Positions 13,118 to 25,023 of a stretch of 64,000 nt of DNA are shown piece by piece. A program made the position numbers and the translations under genes. Source of the stretch: Rhynchonema sp. JSB1_4 (Eukaryota > Nematoda > Chromadorea > Monhysterida > Xyalidae). The notes beneath the pieces were generated by a model. It did no database searches and was not told the origin of the DNA. It saw only the letters and a program-made list of their open reading frames with translations. The DNA is taken from contig JASAMV010000638.1 in assembly GCA_030248065.1 (NCBI GenBank), positions 1 to 64,000 of the forward strand. Reading direction: 5' to 3'. Numbering within the stretch: position 1 is the stretch's first letter; the number at the start of each line of letters is the position of its first letter.

Positions 13118-13840
13118 TACAAGAAAGAAAAATGCCCCAAGGGGCATAAAAAAGTATGGTTCCCTGGCTGACTGGCATAAAAGAACGATACTAGCTTGCA
13201 CCACTTTGTTGATGTTTCATGAGGCACTGGAATAAACGTAAGTGTGTTCTGAGCTGTTTGATGCCGAACAGTAGGTATTGAATCATATTCCCGGCGCGTG
13301 CTGTTTTGCCACCAGAGACACAGGGCATGGAGATATTGAAAGAGTGCAATATTCTCTTTACTCCTCTCCTTGTTGAATCATCGTGCCTAACCGAAGACTA
13401 CACAGTTACCGTCGTGAGGTTGAAAAGAAGAAACAGTTGCCTAAATATGTAGGTTTTCACGAAAGTTTCGATATCGGCTGGGTGTTGGTTCAAAGGAGTT
13501 CGCGCCGAGAATATGGTTCAATATCTACTGTTCGGCATCAAACAGCTCAGAACACACTTAGGTTTATTCCAGTGCCTCGTGAAACATCAACAAAGTGGTG
13601 CAAGCTAGTATCGTTCTTTTATGCCAGTCAGCCAGGGAACCATTATTCTTTTATGCCCCTTGGGGCATTTTTCTTTCTTGTATCGTTCTTTTATATCGCG
13701 CAAGCGCCAAACAGGGAACCCGGATAAATCAGGCACAGAAAGTTTTCAGTTCCGGCAACCAATGGTTCTAACTAAGAAAATGTCGACCATCAGACTTTTC
13801 TCAAGTTATCAACGCACATGAGGTGTGGGGGTTAGTTTAA
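13118..13840. mobile_element. Foldback repeat with arms of about 180 bp, copy a
   Basis: The core 13120-13680 begins CAAGAAAGAAAAATGCCCCA and ends in its inverse; TA flanks it (13118-13119 and 13681-13682). Arms match over about 180 bp. A second copy is at 18203-18764. Both copies share a further 160 bp on the right, down to GGGGGTTAGTTTAA, so the full repeat is larger than the foldback. A 114-codon frame (13383-13727) is open in both copies, but most differences change residues, so I do not call it a gene. Confidence 0.75.
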
Positions 13841-14398
13841 AGCGGCCCCGCCGCTATTGTTTTTTTGGTTTCGACCTCTTTTTTTCCACTTATATCCTTT
13901 GTTGGCATCGAGAACATTAGTTATGACGAACTTCACCAAAATGGCGGTTACCCACCGAAATCGATCCGCCAAGATGGTCTATCGGGAAGAAAGCTGTCCG
14001 ATATTGACGCACATTTGCACACGATGATCAGGAATGACAAGAGAAATTGAAAATCACTGGGGCGTAATATACAGTAGGTGGCGGGTTACGGTAGCCCGAT
14101 AAAACATTAGCTCTTTTGTAAATAACAAATGTTTTGTCAACCTACCGTAACGTGCCGCCTATACCACACCTCTGTGTTTTGAATTTTGCTTTGGAAATCC
14201 TGATTTCCATGCACACATAGTGCGTCAATATTGGGATAGTTTGTTCCCGTGCGGCCATGTTGGTGGATCGATTTCGGTGGATAAACGTCAGTTTCGTGAA
14301 GTTCTTGAAGGTTAATGTTCTTCATCCCAGTGCCAATTAGCGATTAATATAAAAAACCGAGGTCCAACACCCAAAAAAACAATAACGGCAGGCCCGGT
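13841..14398. mobile_element. TTAA-flanked foldback MITE, 558 bp
   Basis: Ends AGCGGCCCCGCCGCTATTG and, inverted, ACCGGGCCTGCCGTTATTG, flanked by TTAA at 13837-13840 and 14399-14402. The right flank of the foldback repeat copy b (18929-18932, TTAAGG) shows the empty site. The long arms include CCACCGAAATCGATCC in both. A TTAA target fits piggyBac-like or Kolobok-like elements. Confidence 0.75.
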
Positions 14399-14402
14399 TT
14401 AA

Positions 14403-17400
14403 GGTAGTAGCGGTAGTAGTACTTTATTTCGTTTCAGACACGAAAAGGGTAAACATCAACAACCGCTCGAGGCGTGACAGTAACGACGAATACCTAGGTT
14501 TTTACAATTTAGCCGGCACCAATTACATAAAGAGTTGGAGTACATCTGCATGAGTATAATAATTCAATACTATAATGACAATGTTACACAACTGACACAC
14601 ACAATAGTATTTACGCGCCACACCACAACACGATCCGAACATTATGCAATTTCGACTTTTCTTTCACATACAGTACACCTTCATCGCTGGACACCCATTT
14701 ACAAAATTTTGAAAATTTGGACACAACAATATCAGCAGGCAAACAGTTGTACACATTGGACATCAATACAAGAGGTGAAGAGGACAAGACAGAATATTTG
14801 CATCTGGGTACCATAACAGCACGGGAATGATTGGAACGAGAACTTTTGCGATTTGACACAGTAGTTTTCAGTACAATGAAGCCAACAGGAAAATGACGGA
14901 AACCACAGACATACATGTGCATCAATTTCATACGCCTAGAGAAAACAATTGAGCTGATGGCGCGAACACCAAACAAATCAAGTAGGGTTGTATAATCAAC
15001 ATCACGATTCCAATTTCCGAGGAACAGACGAATACAATACTTTTGAGTTCGCTCAAACAAGTCACGATCACGATTATGGGTGGGATATATGGCTTCAATG
15101 GCGTACAAGAGAACAGATTGCAACAATGTAACATAGAAGTATCGACGAACATTCAATGAAACATCACGAAGCAACACACGATTCAAATATCCAGCATTAC
15201 GTTTCACTCGAGCGCAAGTAATAGTAGCGTGATCAGACATATCAAATTTGGAATCAATAACAGCACCAAGATATTTATGTGATTGCACAACAGTGACAGG
15301 CTCAGCATTGACAGTAACAGTGGGAGCAGTCAGAAGTGGACTGGACCGAGTGAAATGTTGGATTTTGGTTTTGTTGGGATTGATTGTGAGTAGTTTTGAT
15401 GAGAAATGCTCGGTGATTGAGTTCACGTCTGCCTGCAAGTGAGCACAGCATTGGTCGGTACGCATGACATGAATCAAAACAAGATCATCGGCAAACAATA
15501 CAATTTCAGTGCAATCAAACAACTTCAGACTCAATTTCAGTTTTGGAGCGGAGTTAGCATACGCACCATATAACTGAGGACCAAGCACAGAGCCCTGAGC
15601 AACACCAGAAAGAACAGGCAAAGCCCGAGAATGACACGAACCTACGCTGACAATTTGAGAGCGATCTGTCAAATAGGATTTCAGTAGTTTTACAAGAGAG
15701 TCAGGTACACCATATTCATCCGACAAACATTGCAACAACAAGGAATGGGGTGTTTTGTCAAAAGCCTTCGCAATGTCGAAATACACAGCAGTGACATATC
15801 CTGATTCATTGAGGCCTTTCGTGACAATCGTGTTGAAACACATCAGCGCGTCCGTGGTGGAGCAACTGGCACGGAAACCGAACTGGAAGTCTGAGATGTT
15901 GGCTGTAATGTAGGGCTGGAGCAGTGATTTGACATGTTTTTCGGCTATTTTACTACATATTGGGAGTTTAGAGATAGGACGGTAGTCGGATGGTTTGCAT
16001 GACATGGTTACTTTGGGTATCGGAGTAACCAGTGCCAACTTGAAACCACTCGGCCAAACGCCAGTTCTTACGATACGGTTCACCAGAGCTGCCAATCCAG
16101 GAGCGATCGCCTGGGCACCTTCTTTCAGCATTTGACCGGTCACACCATCGATACCTGGCGACTTGTTGGGGTTGAGGCGTTTGAGCATGAAAAAGATGGT
16201 TGATACATTAGCTAGGTGGTCGGTGCACGGGTCAAACATAACGTCCGTGCTGGGCACCACCGGGTCACCATTGGTGTTCCAGACACTGTGGAAGTAGGTT
16301 GCAAGCAGCTCAGCTTTACCCTGACTGTCAGCAACCAACTCACCATCAGCAGTCTGGAGTGGCGGCAACTCAGACGCCAGTTTGCCCGTGTAGTCATGAA
16401 AACTATGCCAGAGTTGTTTGGGATTACTGAGATTTGTGATGTTTGAATGCAAATACCCAGCCTGTGCCTTTCTGACTTCCTTTCGGACAGTCCGGCGCAG
16501 GTTGTAGTACTTGTGGTAGAGCTTTTTGTCACCAGTCTGTTTCCACTTCCTATAAACTTTCCTTTTTGCCTTCGACAAACGTTTGATCTTGTTGGTCATC
16601 CGTGGCTGGTCTGGGTTTCTTTTGCGTTTTCCGAACCGATGTGGAATGGCGGCCTTGGCACAGTCAAGAATGGCAGTAGACATGGCGTCCCACGCTGCAT
16701 GCACGTCCAGTGACTCCATGACAAGTCATGTCAGATTATAACGAACCAGCAGCGCACGGAAGAGGTCCCAATTAGCACGTTTGTACAGCCAGGTGAATCG
16801 ACGGTCGTCTGTGCAACGAGTCTGGGATGGAAGATTTAACATCACTGAGGTCATTTCGTGGACATTTTCAATGCCAGGGAGAACCTCAGACTGACAAGTG
16901 ATGTTCGTAGGCATGAAGATCACATCTATCAGTCTGCCGTTGTGGGTGGGTTGGGATATTACTTGTGTTAGACCACCATAGACAGAGAGTGGAACCGATA
17001 GTTTGGTGAATTATGGCTTGAGGGCACAGAGATTCACATCGCCACAAACGGACAAAACGTCAAACTTTCCTGATAGATTGTCCAGAACGTGTGTCAGCTC
17101 GTCCACAAAATCGTCCGGTTTGCACCTTGCCTCCGACCTGTACGCCACCACCACAGCGCACGAATGATTGCCAACTTGGTACGAGATCGCGATGAGTTCG
17201 GTGCCATTTTGGAGCGGTGGAGTGACGATTCGATACGGATTGAGCTCGCGCTTGACGTACGCACCGACCCCGCCGCCGTTCTCGTTTCGATTTGCAGTGA
17301 ATAGATGGTAGCCGTTGACATTAAAATTACCAGGTGTTTTGTCCGAAATTTTGAGTTCTTGGATTGCGAAAATGTCCGGTTGTTCGGTATTTAGATGGGC

Positions 17401-17760
17401 AGCGACAAGGGAATACTTGCCGCGAATTGAATTGATGTTGCATGATTGAATTGCCAGAAGAACCATTTGGCACACGGCACACACACACATACACCATAAC
17501 AGTAATAGGAACACAATGGGAATACATGAATTACGCATCATTATCAGACAGTCACATCACGAAGCACGAAGAATGGTTGTGGAGCAGGTATATTGTAGGT
17601 AAGCAAGAGCAAAAGGGAAACAAGATGGCTGACAAATACAAGGTCAAAAGGCGGTGTGCATTCTATGGTAGTGTTTACCAACGACACTGCCTTTTGTCTA
17701 TCCACAACGGTCCCAGCGGCTTCACCGTGCGGTTATTATCATGTGATCAATGACCCCATG
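14403..17760 (-). mobile_element. Non-LTR retrotransposon (CR1/jockey-type)
   Basis: Minus-strand element with an endonuclease-reverse transcriptase frame (14611-17541) and a 3' end near 14403, where AATAAA is followed by a CTACTACCGCTACTACC-type tail. No ORF1 is visible, so it is 5'-truncated or lacks one; the 5' limit (about 17760) is a guess. It lies in the material that separates A2 from B2. Confidence 0.85.
14611..17541 (-). pseudogene. LINE endonuclease-reverse transcriptase, two nonsense codons
   Basis: One frame of about 976 codons interrupted only by TAA at 17011-17013 and TGA at 16726-16728; all three open segments are in the same register. The N-terminal part is an APE-type endonuclease (SCNINSIRGKYS, DIFAIQELK, NGGGVGAYVKRE, CGDVNL). 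The reverse transcriptase shows PNKSPGIDGVTG, ALVTPIPKV, YFDIAKAFDKTPH, SGVAQGSVLGPQL and the catalytic FADD box, in which F replaces the usual Y. The C-terminal region is colinear with CR1/jockey-type elements. Few defects imply recent inactivation. Confidence 0.85.
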
Positions 17761-18200
17761 TCAACACTTTATCAATCCAATCCGTCAGATCGAGCTCGAA
17801 AAACAGCACCAACTACTTTCCGGCTGTGACTTTCCCAATGTCACGAAAACTGGCGATAGTGAAGAAACAAGATGATCACTGCAACAGTCACTTGACCCGT
17901 GATCATGCAAAACTGGAGCCTGATAAAAGGTGAGTCTAACTTGAACATGAAGCTCACAGTGCGTTAGTGCGCGTGTGTAGGTTTGTCTCTAACCAAGGTG
18001 CTGTATTCGATAGCTTGAACGAAATGGGCTGATTTGCACAGCACAAGCTGTAGACAGTAAGATATATGGTGCAGACGGTGTATCAGAGGTCATCGTCAGT
18101 GCGGATGCACCAGATCGGCACGTCACGCCAAGACCACACAGGTACTACGAGCTGGTTTACGAGGTGGACCACACATCATATCCATCAACAGCCATAGGTT
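17761..18200. other. No gene seen
   Basis: Mixed sequence between the LINE and the second foldback repeat. Near 18083 the string GGTCATCGTCAGTGCGGATGC resembles a repeat motif seen near 29860, 61905 and 62205. Confidence 0.3.
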
Positions 18201-18932
18201 TACAAGAAAGAAAAATGCCCCAAGGGGCATAAAAGAAATATGGTTCCCTGGCTGACTGGCATAAAAGAACGATACTAGCTTGCACCACTTTGCTGATGTT
18301 TCATTAGGCACTGGAATAAACGTAAGTGTGTTCTGAGCTGTTTGATACCGAACAGTAGACATTGAACCATATTCCCGGCGCGTGCTGTCTTGCCACCAGA
18401 GACACAGGGCACGGAGATATTGAAAGATTGCAATATTCTCTTTACTCCTCTCCTTGTTGAACCATCATGCGCAACCGAAGACTGCACACTTACCGTCGTG
18501 AGGTTGAAAAGAAGAAACAGTTGCCTAAATATGTGGGTTTGCACGAAAGTTTCGATATCGGCTGGGTGTTGGTTCAAAAGAGTTCGCGCCGGGAATATGG
18601 TTCAATGTCTACTGTTCGGTATCAAACAGCTCAGAACACACTTACGTTTATTCCAGTGCCTAATGAAACATCAGCAAAGTGGTGCAAGCTAGTATCGTTC
18701 TTTTATGCCAGTCAGCCAGGGAACCATATTTCTTTTATGCCCCTTGGGGCATTTTTCTTTCTTGTGTCGTTCTTTTATATCGCGCAAGCGCCAAACAGAG
18801 AACCCGGATAAATCAGGCACAGAAAGTTTTCAGTTCCGGCAAGCAATGGTTCTAACTAAGAAAATGTCGACCATCAGACTTTTCTCAAGTAATCAACGCA
18901 CATGAGCGCAATGAGGTGTGGGGGTTAGTTTA
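18201..18932. mobile_element. Foldback repeat, copy b
   Basis: The core 18203-18764 has the same CAAGAAAGAAAAATGCCCCA ends and arms as copy a. The left flank is TA and the right flank a decayed TG. The right extension ends at the TTAA (18929-18932) that holds a MITE in copy a, so copy b gives the empty site. Confidence 0.75.
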
Positions 18933-19449
18933 AGGATGCTGTACTTTTTGGCAGGATATATGAATCGGTGGTTATCGTGACATAAGGCCAATTTTGTGTT
19001 TCGATTTCACTATGGAGTTCTAACAATGGAGACACGCTTATGTCTGCGTCTTCACCCACCACTGAAACAAAACTAACGCAGTGCCCCACGAGCATGTCTA
19101 TGTTTTTGAGGAACATGGTAACTTGTCAAGTTATTTTTTTAATTTACCCCCAGGTATGTATTTGACACCCTAGGTACCATCATTTATAGCGCACTGATTG
19201 CGCATCGTCTCAGAGAATGGCACTTGTTGGTTTAGTACCAAGCAAAGCTGTGCAATGAACTTCCATGGCCCCTGTCCCTCCAGCTTCAGCAATGAAATAA
19301 GTGTCAAACATCAGTCTCCAGATTGCTTTGGTGTTGGCCGCCGCATCTGATCTTGGATTCAATGTTACGTAAAAACTACTATTTAACTTTCCCACGAAAG
19401 TCAAATTATAAATGCGGAAAAAGCTTCGAATGTTAGAGAGCAACAGCAA
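18933..19449 (-). CDS. Two candidate exons of an unrecognised protein
   Basis: Minus-strand frame 19449-19210 reads NIRSFFRIYNLTFVGKLNSS, then FYVTLNPRSDAAANTKAIWR and DTYFIAEAGGTGAMEVHCTA. A second frame (about 19094-18933) reads MLVGHCVSFVSVVGEDADIS and LELHSEIETQNWPYVTITTD. Composition looks coding and extracellular, and AG acceptors precede both, but I could not join them and know no family. Position inside the insertion block suggests a captured or broken gene. Confidence 0.3.
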
Positions 19450-19730
19450 TTTTAATTAAGAAGTTGATATCTTGTGGGCATTTTATCATGAATGACATCA
19501 CAGCGCATAAACTGCGAACCGCACCTGTGCTTAATAACTAATCTCAAATAAAAACACGAAAAAACTGAAAAATGTTACCCAGAATTCATTAAAAGTTAGT
19601 AAAAATGCAACAAAGTTAGCTGCGCCCGTGAATGTTTGAACCCGCGACCTTTCGTCTTCAGTGATGCGCGTTAGACCGTTCGGACATAACTCCTTTGCCA
19701 TTCTCCTTCACAAACTTTACTACATGGGTA

Positions 19731-20088
19731 TAGTCCAACCACGTGCTCATGAGACGAATTTTTTAAAGCTTGCTTGGCCAGATTCAAAAATGCGCCGGCT
19801 ACACGGGTTTTCCCAAACAAAAGAAAGAGATTGGGCCGAGAGACATGATGGCAAGTTCCAGCTGGCTGACCTCAATTTGTTGCGTGCTTACGCGAACAGC
19901 AACATCGTTCAACACACAAATGTTTTGGGAGTCAAAAGGGAATTTACGCACCGAGGTGGTGAGCGTGTTTTTAAAAAATACATGAGTTTCTCTTTCTTTC
20001 ATTTCCGAAATACGTGGAACCGGAACATTATTGGATCCGTTCAAGTCAACTTCAAAATAAGTCGTCTCATGAGTTCGTGGCTGGACTA
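19731..20088. mobile_element. TA-flanked MITE, copy a (358 bp)
   Basis: Ends TAGTCCAACCACGTGCTCAT and, inverted, TAGTCCAGCCACGAACTCAT; TA on both sides (19729-19730 and 20089-20090). It is the same element as 22365-22723, whose insertion site is known from the duplication. The open frame across it (19661-20182) is an accident of the MITE. Confidence 0.85.
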
Positions 20089-20348
20089 TACATGTAACTA
20101 CGCGTGCGCATTGCTGTCTTGTCTATTGTGCTTGCTGCCTGTGTGTGTGTGTGCTGGCTGGCTGGCTGTGTGTTGTGGGTAATACATTGTGCGCTTTATG
20201 AATCAGGCAACTACGTAGCGTGCACTAATGCATTGTTGTGTGTGTCTGAGCGTCCATTATGGCTCTTTTTGAGCTGAAAAACATTTAACCAATTGGAATA
20301 ATATATGTTTGACGTAACAACGATTAAGAACACATACAACCGCTGATT
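20089..20348. other. Low-complexity GT/CTGG-rich spacer
   Basis: Short GTGTGT and GGCTGGCTGGCT runs near 20135-20170, then AT-rich sequence. No gene. Confidence 0.4.
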
Positions 20349-20663
20349 TTGGCTTTAGAACCATACTTTCTGTACAGAAAGTCTAAGTCATGGTCTGGAA
20401 CCGTTCATACTAAAAGTTACGAACTCGGCGATAGCACCACCGTATTTCTCGAGTGCGAAAACCACATAAACAACTTTAATAGTTCTGGTAACCTAACTTT
20501 TCGGCGAAATTTTACTTCGGGAAGCACACTTTACATACAAAAAGTCGTGGTCATGGTCTGGAACCGGTCTCAGTCGTGGAGTTACGAAGTCGGCGATAGC
20601 ACCATCGTGTTTCTCGTGTTCGAAAACCCTATATGCGATATTAACATTTCCGGTGTTCAGTAA
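20349..20663 (+). repeat. Diverged 165-bp tandem duplication with one open frame
   Basis: AGTTACGAACTCGGCGATAG at 20415 recurs as AGTTACGAAGTCGGCGATAG at 20580, a period of 165 bp (55 codons). A 104-codon frame spans both, giving SYELGDSTTVFLECENH and SYEVGDSTIVFLVFENP in register. No start context or splice support, and no known family; listed as a repeat that happens to stay open. Confidence 0.5.
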
Positions 20664-21062
20664 CGTCTGGGCCCTGACTAGTTTTTTGTGGAAAAAAATG
20701 AAAGAACGTTTTTACAAAAAATGACAACAACTGTATCTTGCCCGCAATTGCGCGTGTGGGCACGCAGCGGGATGAAATTTTGTGTGGACCTAGAAGTCTA
20801 CGCCGCACAAGTTGTGTGCAAGTTTGGGCTTCTCAAGTTAAGTCTTGTGAAAATGGCGTGAGTTTAAATTTTTCAACTCACGCAATATAAGAAATGAACC
20901 ATATGTCGCTTAGCATTACCATGCTAGCTCCGATTCTTATGATTTTTAGCAACGATGTTCTGAAAAAGCTAATTGTTTACGACATAAAAACGGACTTTTT
21001 GTAGACTGGAAGTGTGTGTCTGCACGGTTGCCTGGGTATAAATGCAACTTTGAGCCCCAGCC

Positions 21063-21160
21063 AGACCGCGTTCTCGTGGCTCAGTGGGTAGAGCAACTGG
21101 CTGTACAGGCCTGGTGGCTGAATGGTCGGAGGTTCGAATCTTCCCGGGGGCATACGTTGT
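21063..21160 (+). repeat. tRNA-derived SINE head
   Basis: TGGCTCAGTGGGTAGAGC fits an RNA polymerase III A box and D arm, and GGTTCGAATCTTCC a B box and T arm, at tRNA-like spacing. GTTCTCG can pair (with G-U pairs) with CGGGGGC at the far end. The region between is too irregular for a functional anticodon arm. The minus-strand frame over it gives the familiar spurious SINE peptide (GKIRTSDHSATRPVQ). The downstream body runs to about 21230. Confidence 0.65.
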
Positions 21161-21914
21161 TTGGCTTGGCAAAGTGCACTGGGAGCTATCTTGTGGACGA
21201 GCTTTGCAGTTTGCACAAAAGATGATAAATCAATAACGATACGATTTACTCTTGCGGGCACGCTTTGCGGCAGATTTGTGGATGCAGTTTCTAATTTATT
21301 TCTAATTTCTAACTAATTTGACGTGTGGTGTTGGAGGCAATTGACAGGACTGTGCTCATGCTTAAATCACAGCAACCAGAAGTGACTTCTGGTTGGAACA
21401 GAACATCGCAACCGAGGAATAAATCGGATCGGATTTTCGAATGGCTCCCATTGAGGACAGGTTTACATTCAGAATTTTTCAGTGTCACTTTGCATTGTAA
21501 TGGTGTTGTCACCCAAGTCCTGTATGGGTAATGCATTTGTATCAAAGTTCCAGTCAAATTTGAGCTCTCACCAATAATTGGGGGAATCGAGCAAGGGAAA
21601 CCGTGCCCTACTGTTGTCCAGTCTTTGGGCTCCGGGTCCAACTCTATTTGCTCCAGTTGTCCAGCTGTACTTATTGATCATACACATGAGAACGAAATCT
21701 AACCGTTCGCCACAATATCGTAGAATAGATTACAGAAATGATCAACCCCGGAATGAGACCGAGCAGCCCTTCTGCCAGTCTTATAGCGATCATCTCATGT
21801 CGGTAGTGGTAGTGGCGATTGGCGCCATTGGTGGCCAGGTATGGTTGTGTTCCCGTTTCATTCAGAACTCGCCCTGGCAGCGCATAACTGAAAGTTGAAT
21901 TTGCTGGGATGGAC

Positions 21915-22137
<223 letters not shown>

Positions 22138-22364
22138 TTGCATGGACACTGATGCCCAGCTGCGTCAGCACAAATTGTGAGCAGAGGCATAGACTACAAT
22201 AGAATAATCCAAATTTCCAACCTCATTGTGCTCCCCAGTAATGGCAACCACATGAGTGCCGGACCAACGATGCTAACTGCGACAAACTTAGCCCAATGAT
22301 TGTCCCAGAACTAAAACCAGTGCCATTGGGCTTATTGAACTCCGTACATTCATATGATACTGTA

Positions 22365-22723
22365 TAGTCCAGCCACGTGCTCATGAGACGACTGTTTTTT
22401 AAAGCTTGCTTGGCAACATTAAAAAATGCGCCGGTTACACGGGCTTTGGCAAACAAAAGAAAGAGATTGGGCCGAGAGACATGATTACAAGTTCCAGCTG
22501 GCTGACCTCAATTTGTTGCGTGCTTACGCGAACAGCAACATCGTTCAACACACGTTTTGGGAGTCAAAAGAGAATTTACGCGCCGAGGTGGTGGAGAGCG
22601 TGTCTTTAAAAAATACATGCATTTCTCTTTCTTTCATTTCCGAAATACGTGGAACCGAAACATTATTGGATCCGTTCAAGTCAACTTCAAAATAAGTCGT
22701 CTCATGAGTTTGTGGCTGGACTA
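22365..22723. mobile_element. TA-flanked MITE, copy b (359 bp)
   Basis: Ends TAGTCCAGCCACGTGCTCAT and, inverted, TAGTCCAGCCACAAACTCAT, TA at 22363-22364 and 22724-22725. Unit 1 has the empty site (ACTGTACGTATAAAT near 8511). It sits in receptor intron 1 and is a close relative of copy a at 19731. Tc1/mariner-type by target. Confidence 0.9.
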
Positions 22724-23471
22724 TACGTATAAATAAAAACATGACCTGTTTGTGGCTGATCGGATACGTCATAGCTGTGTACCGGTTGATTGACATGGCC
22801 ACAACCATCCAAATGGTGGAGTGGATCGTCCAGTGCGTAATGTAGAAAAGAATTGGTGCGAAAATGTAATCGTAATCAATGTACAACCATCGAGGAAACA
22901 TGTACCAAAAATCAGTAAGAATATACATCATTATCAAAGTATTAATTGTTCCAACTATGTCAACAACACCAACGAATTGTATGATTTTGTAGAAGGGCGT
23001 TTTGAAGGGGTCCGTTTTGCGATACCGGTATACCATGGCCAAAAACAGGATATAGATCGGAATTGTCAGAATTGAAGTCGTGTATATGAACGCTTTGCCG
23101 ATCAGCTCACTCCATGTAATTTCGCTCATCATGCAAATCTTAGTGTCTGATTATTGACACTTTGATATGCAGCCTGAAAGGAAATTATGCTCTCTTACAA
23201 CTACAATATCATCAAATGGCCAAAGAAGGACAAAAGTAAAGGAATGATTGCGAAAAATCACCTGCTCGATGCGGATGCATAAAGCTGTCGTCCACCAGAC
23301 CGTGCCAAGACTAGTGACGGTTCAGGGCAGGTTTCACGGGTTTTAGAATACCAATTCTCGGAACCGTAACCCCTGCTTTCAGTCCCAAGTGTATAACTGA
23401 GTAAGCGCAAGAAACAACGTTAGCCTTGCATTTGCACTTCGCGGTAACTGTTGTATTACTGGGCCTGTAGG

Positions 23472-24220
23472 CAGGGTTGGATTAAAAAAATGTTTTATTA
23501 TCGAACTTTTTTTTAACTTTTTTAAATTTTAAAAAATTTTTTTTAAGATTTACTTTTTTTATTCCGGACCACAAAAATTTCGGTTCTCAATGTGAAAAGT
23601 TGTCGAAATTTTTCTGAAGTATATTTGATTGTACTTGAGAATATAAGAATAGTTGACACCGACCAGTTGTGTTCACAAACGGGCAGTAGCGAGGTGATTT
23701 TTTTACGATGAACCAGATAACGTGACAATTTGCGTTGGGGATAGTCTGTCCACCATATGTACCCAGATATGTAGATTGTAGTATGAAAAGTGAAGGCGTG
23801 TCACGGGAAAGGTGAATGATTGGCACATTTTTAAGCAAAGTTACATGAAAACAGCAGCATTACCCGCAGTTTTGGAACGATAATTTTAGACTTCAAGCAG
23901 GTTTGACTTGCGGAAGAACTGAATGCGCACATAATGACGGCTGCTTAGGTAGCTTAGTAGATCCACGGACTGTCTAACGTTGTAATGACATTGAACCGAT
24001 GCGAAATACAAGCGCCGCAGGCGATTTTTAAGAAACAACAAGCAAAAACATGCATAAAAACATGCATTTCACGGCAAAAAAGCGGAAAAAATAAAAAAAA
24101 GTTGTGAAATAATAAAAAAAGTAGACTTACTTTTCTAATGTTTAAAACCGAAAAAGCGGCGAACTTTTTTTTAAAAAAAACTTTTTCTAAAAAAGTTTTA
24201 CTTTTTTTAACCCAACCCTG
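23472..24220. mobile_element. hAT-like non-autonomous element, 749 bp
   Basis: Ends CAGGGTTGGATTAAAAAA and, inverted, CAGGGTTGGGTTAAAAAAAG. Perfect 8-bp duplication CCTGTAGG at 23464-23471 and 24221-24228. Unit 1 (near 9900) has a single CCTGTAGG running straight into TTGTGCTTCAGG, the empty site. Subterminal regions are rich in AAAAAAAGTTTT-like blocks. No transposase. Confidence 0.9.
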
Positions 24221-24338
24221 CCTGTAGGTTGTGCTTCAGGCGCAGGCGAATTGTTTTGCACGACTGACTGGCTGAAGTTGTTGCTGGGAGGTCGAGTTTT
24301 GTTCTCCACTGTTTGTTTCAGAATAACGGTGCTCACTG

Positions 24339-24640
24339 AGGCTGCGATTAGATAAACGCGGAATGGCAAATTTAACATGTGCATTCCGCATTCCGCGCTC
24401 ACCTTTGCGGACTTTTGAATTTCTCCAAGTAAATTTATGCTTTGGTCAAACATCTCAGTTGCTGTTTGCGTTAACACGCAACATTTGAGGTCAGCACGCT
24501 GGAAGTTGTCATCGCCACTCAAGCACACACCATTCCGTAAAGGTGAGCAGATAAACGCGGAATGCGGAATGCAGAAATTTGCCATTCCGCATTTATTTGC
24601 TCAACAATTTCCGCACTCCGCATTTATCTAATCGCAGCCT
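24339..24640. mobile_element. TIR element with GCGGAAT motifs, about 300 bp
   Basis: Left AGGCTGCGATTAGATAAACG and right inverse AGGCTGCGATTAGATAAATG; internal GCGGAATG motifs in both orientations. TGAG occurs at both borders. A shortened version is in unit 1 (10016-10140), so the element predates the duplication. Confidence 0.55.
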
Positions 24641-24966
24641 GAGCACGGGTGTTGGGCTAGTAGTCGATAATTACGGTATGTGCGGGATCTATACATAACT
24701 CTAAACCAGCTATGTAAGAATGGGTTTTGATCTATACTGCACGTACCTACTATGACGTTCTCACGTAAGGGAAGTGGGCCGACAACAACACCATAGATGT
24801 CAAATTAACGAGACCCAGTGACACCATTCAAAATTAGTCGAAACCCGAAGCCATCAAATCCGACGAAAAAGATCCAGCACGTCATCAACCACGAAGAACT
24901 TGTCGATCAGCAGTTTGACCAAATAAATCAGTTGCACCATTGAGGGAGGTCGGGAGCACACAGACC
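24641..24966. other. No gene seen
   Basis: Spacer with no unit 1 counterpart that I could align; block C2 starts at its right end. Confidence 0.35.
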
Positions 24967-25023
24967 ACAATCGAGCCATTGATGCTCGTAAGATTTGAAG
25001 TTGAGAGATTGCAACACTCTGCC

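Noticed and set aside
13383..13727. 114-codon frame conserved in both foldback repeats (also 18467-18811)
   Set aside because: Most differences between the copies alter the residue, and the end of the frame is the arm of the foldback; it looks like neutral sequence.
19661..20182. 173-codon plus-strand frame
   Set aside because: Almost all of it is the 358-bp TA-flanked MITE, whose second copy at 22365 reads differently.
21063..21160. A functional tRNA gene
   Set aside because: A and B boxes are good, but the anticodon arm does not fold properly and the acceptor stem relies on several G-U pairs; a SINE head explains it better.
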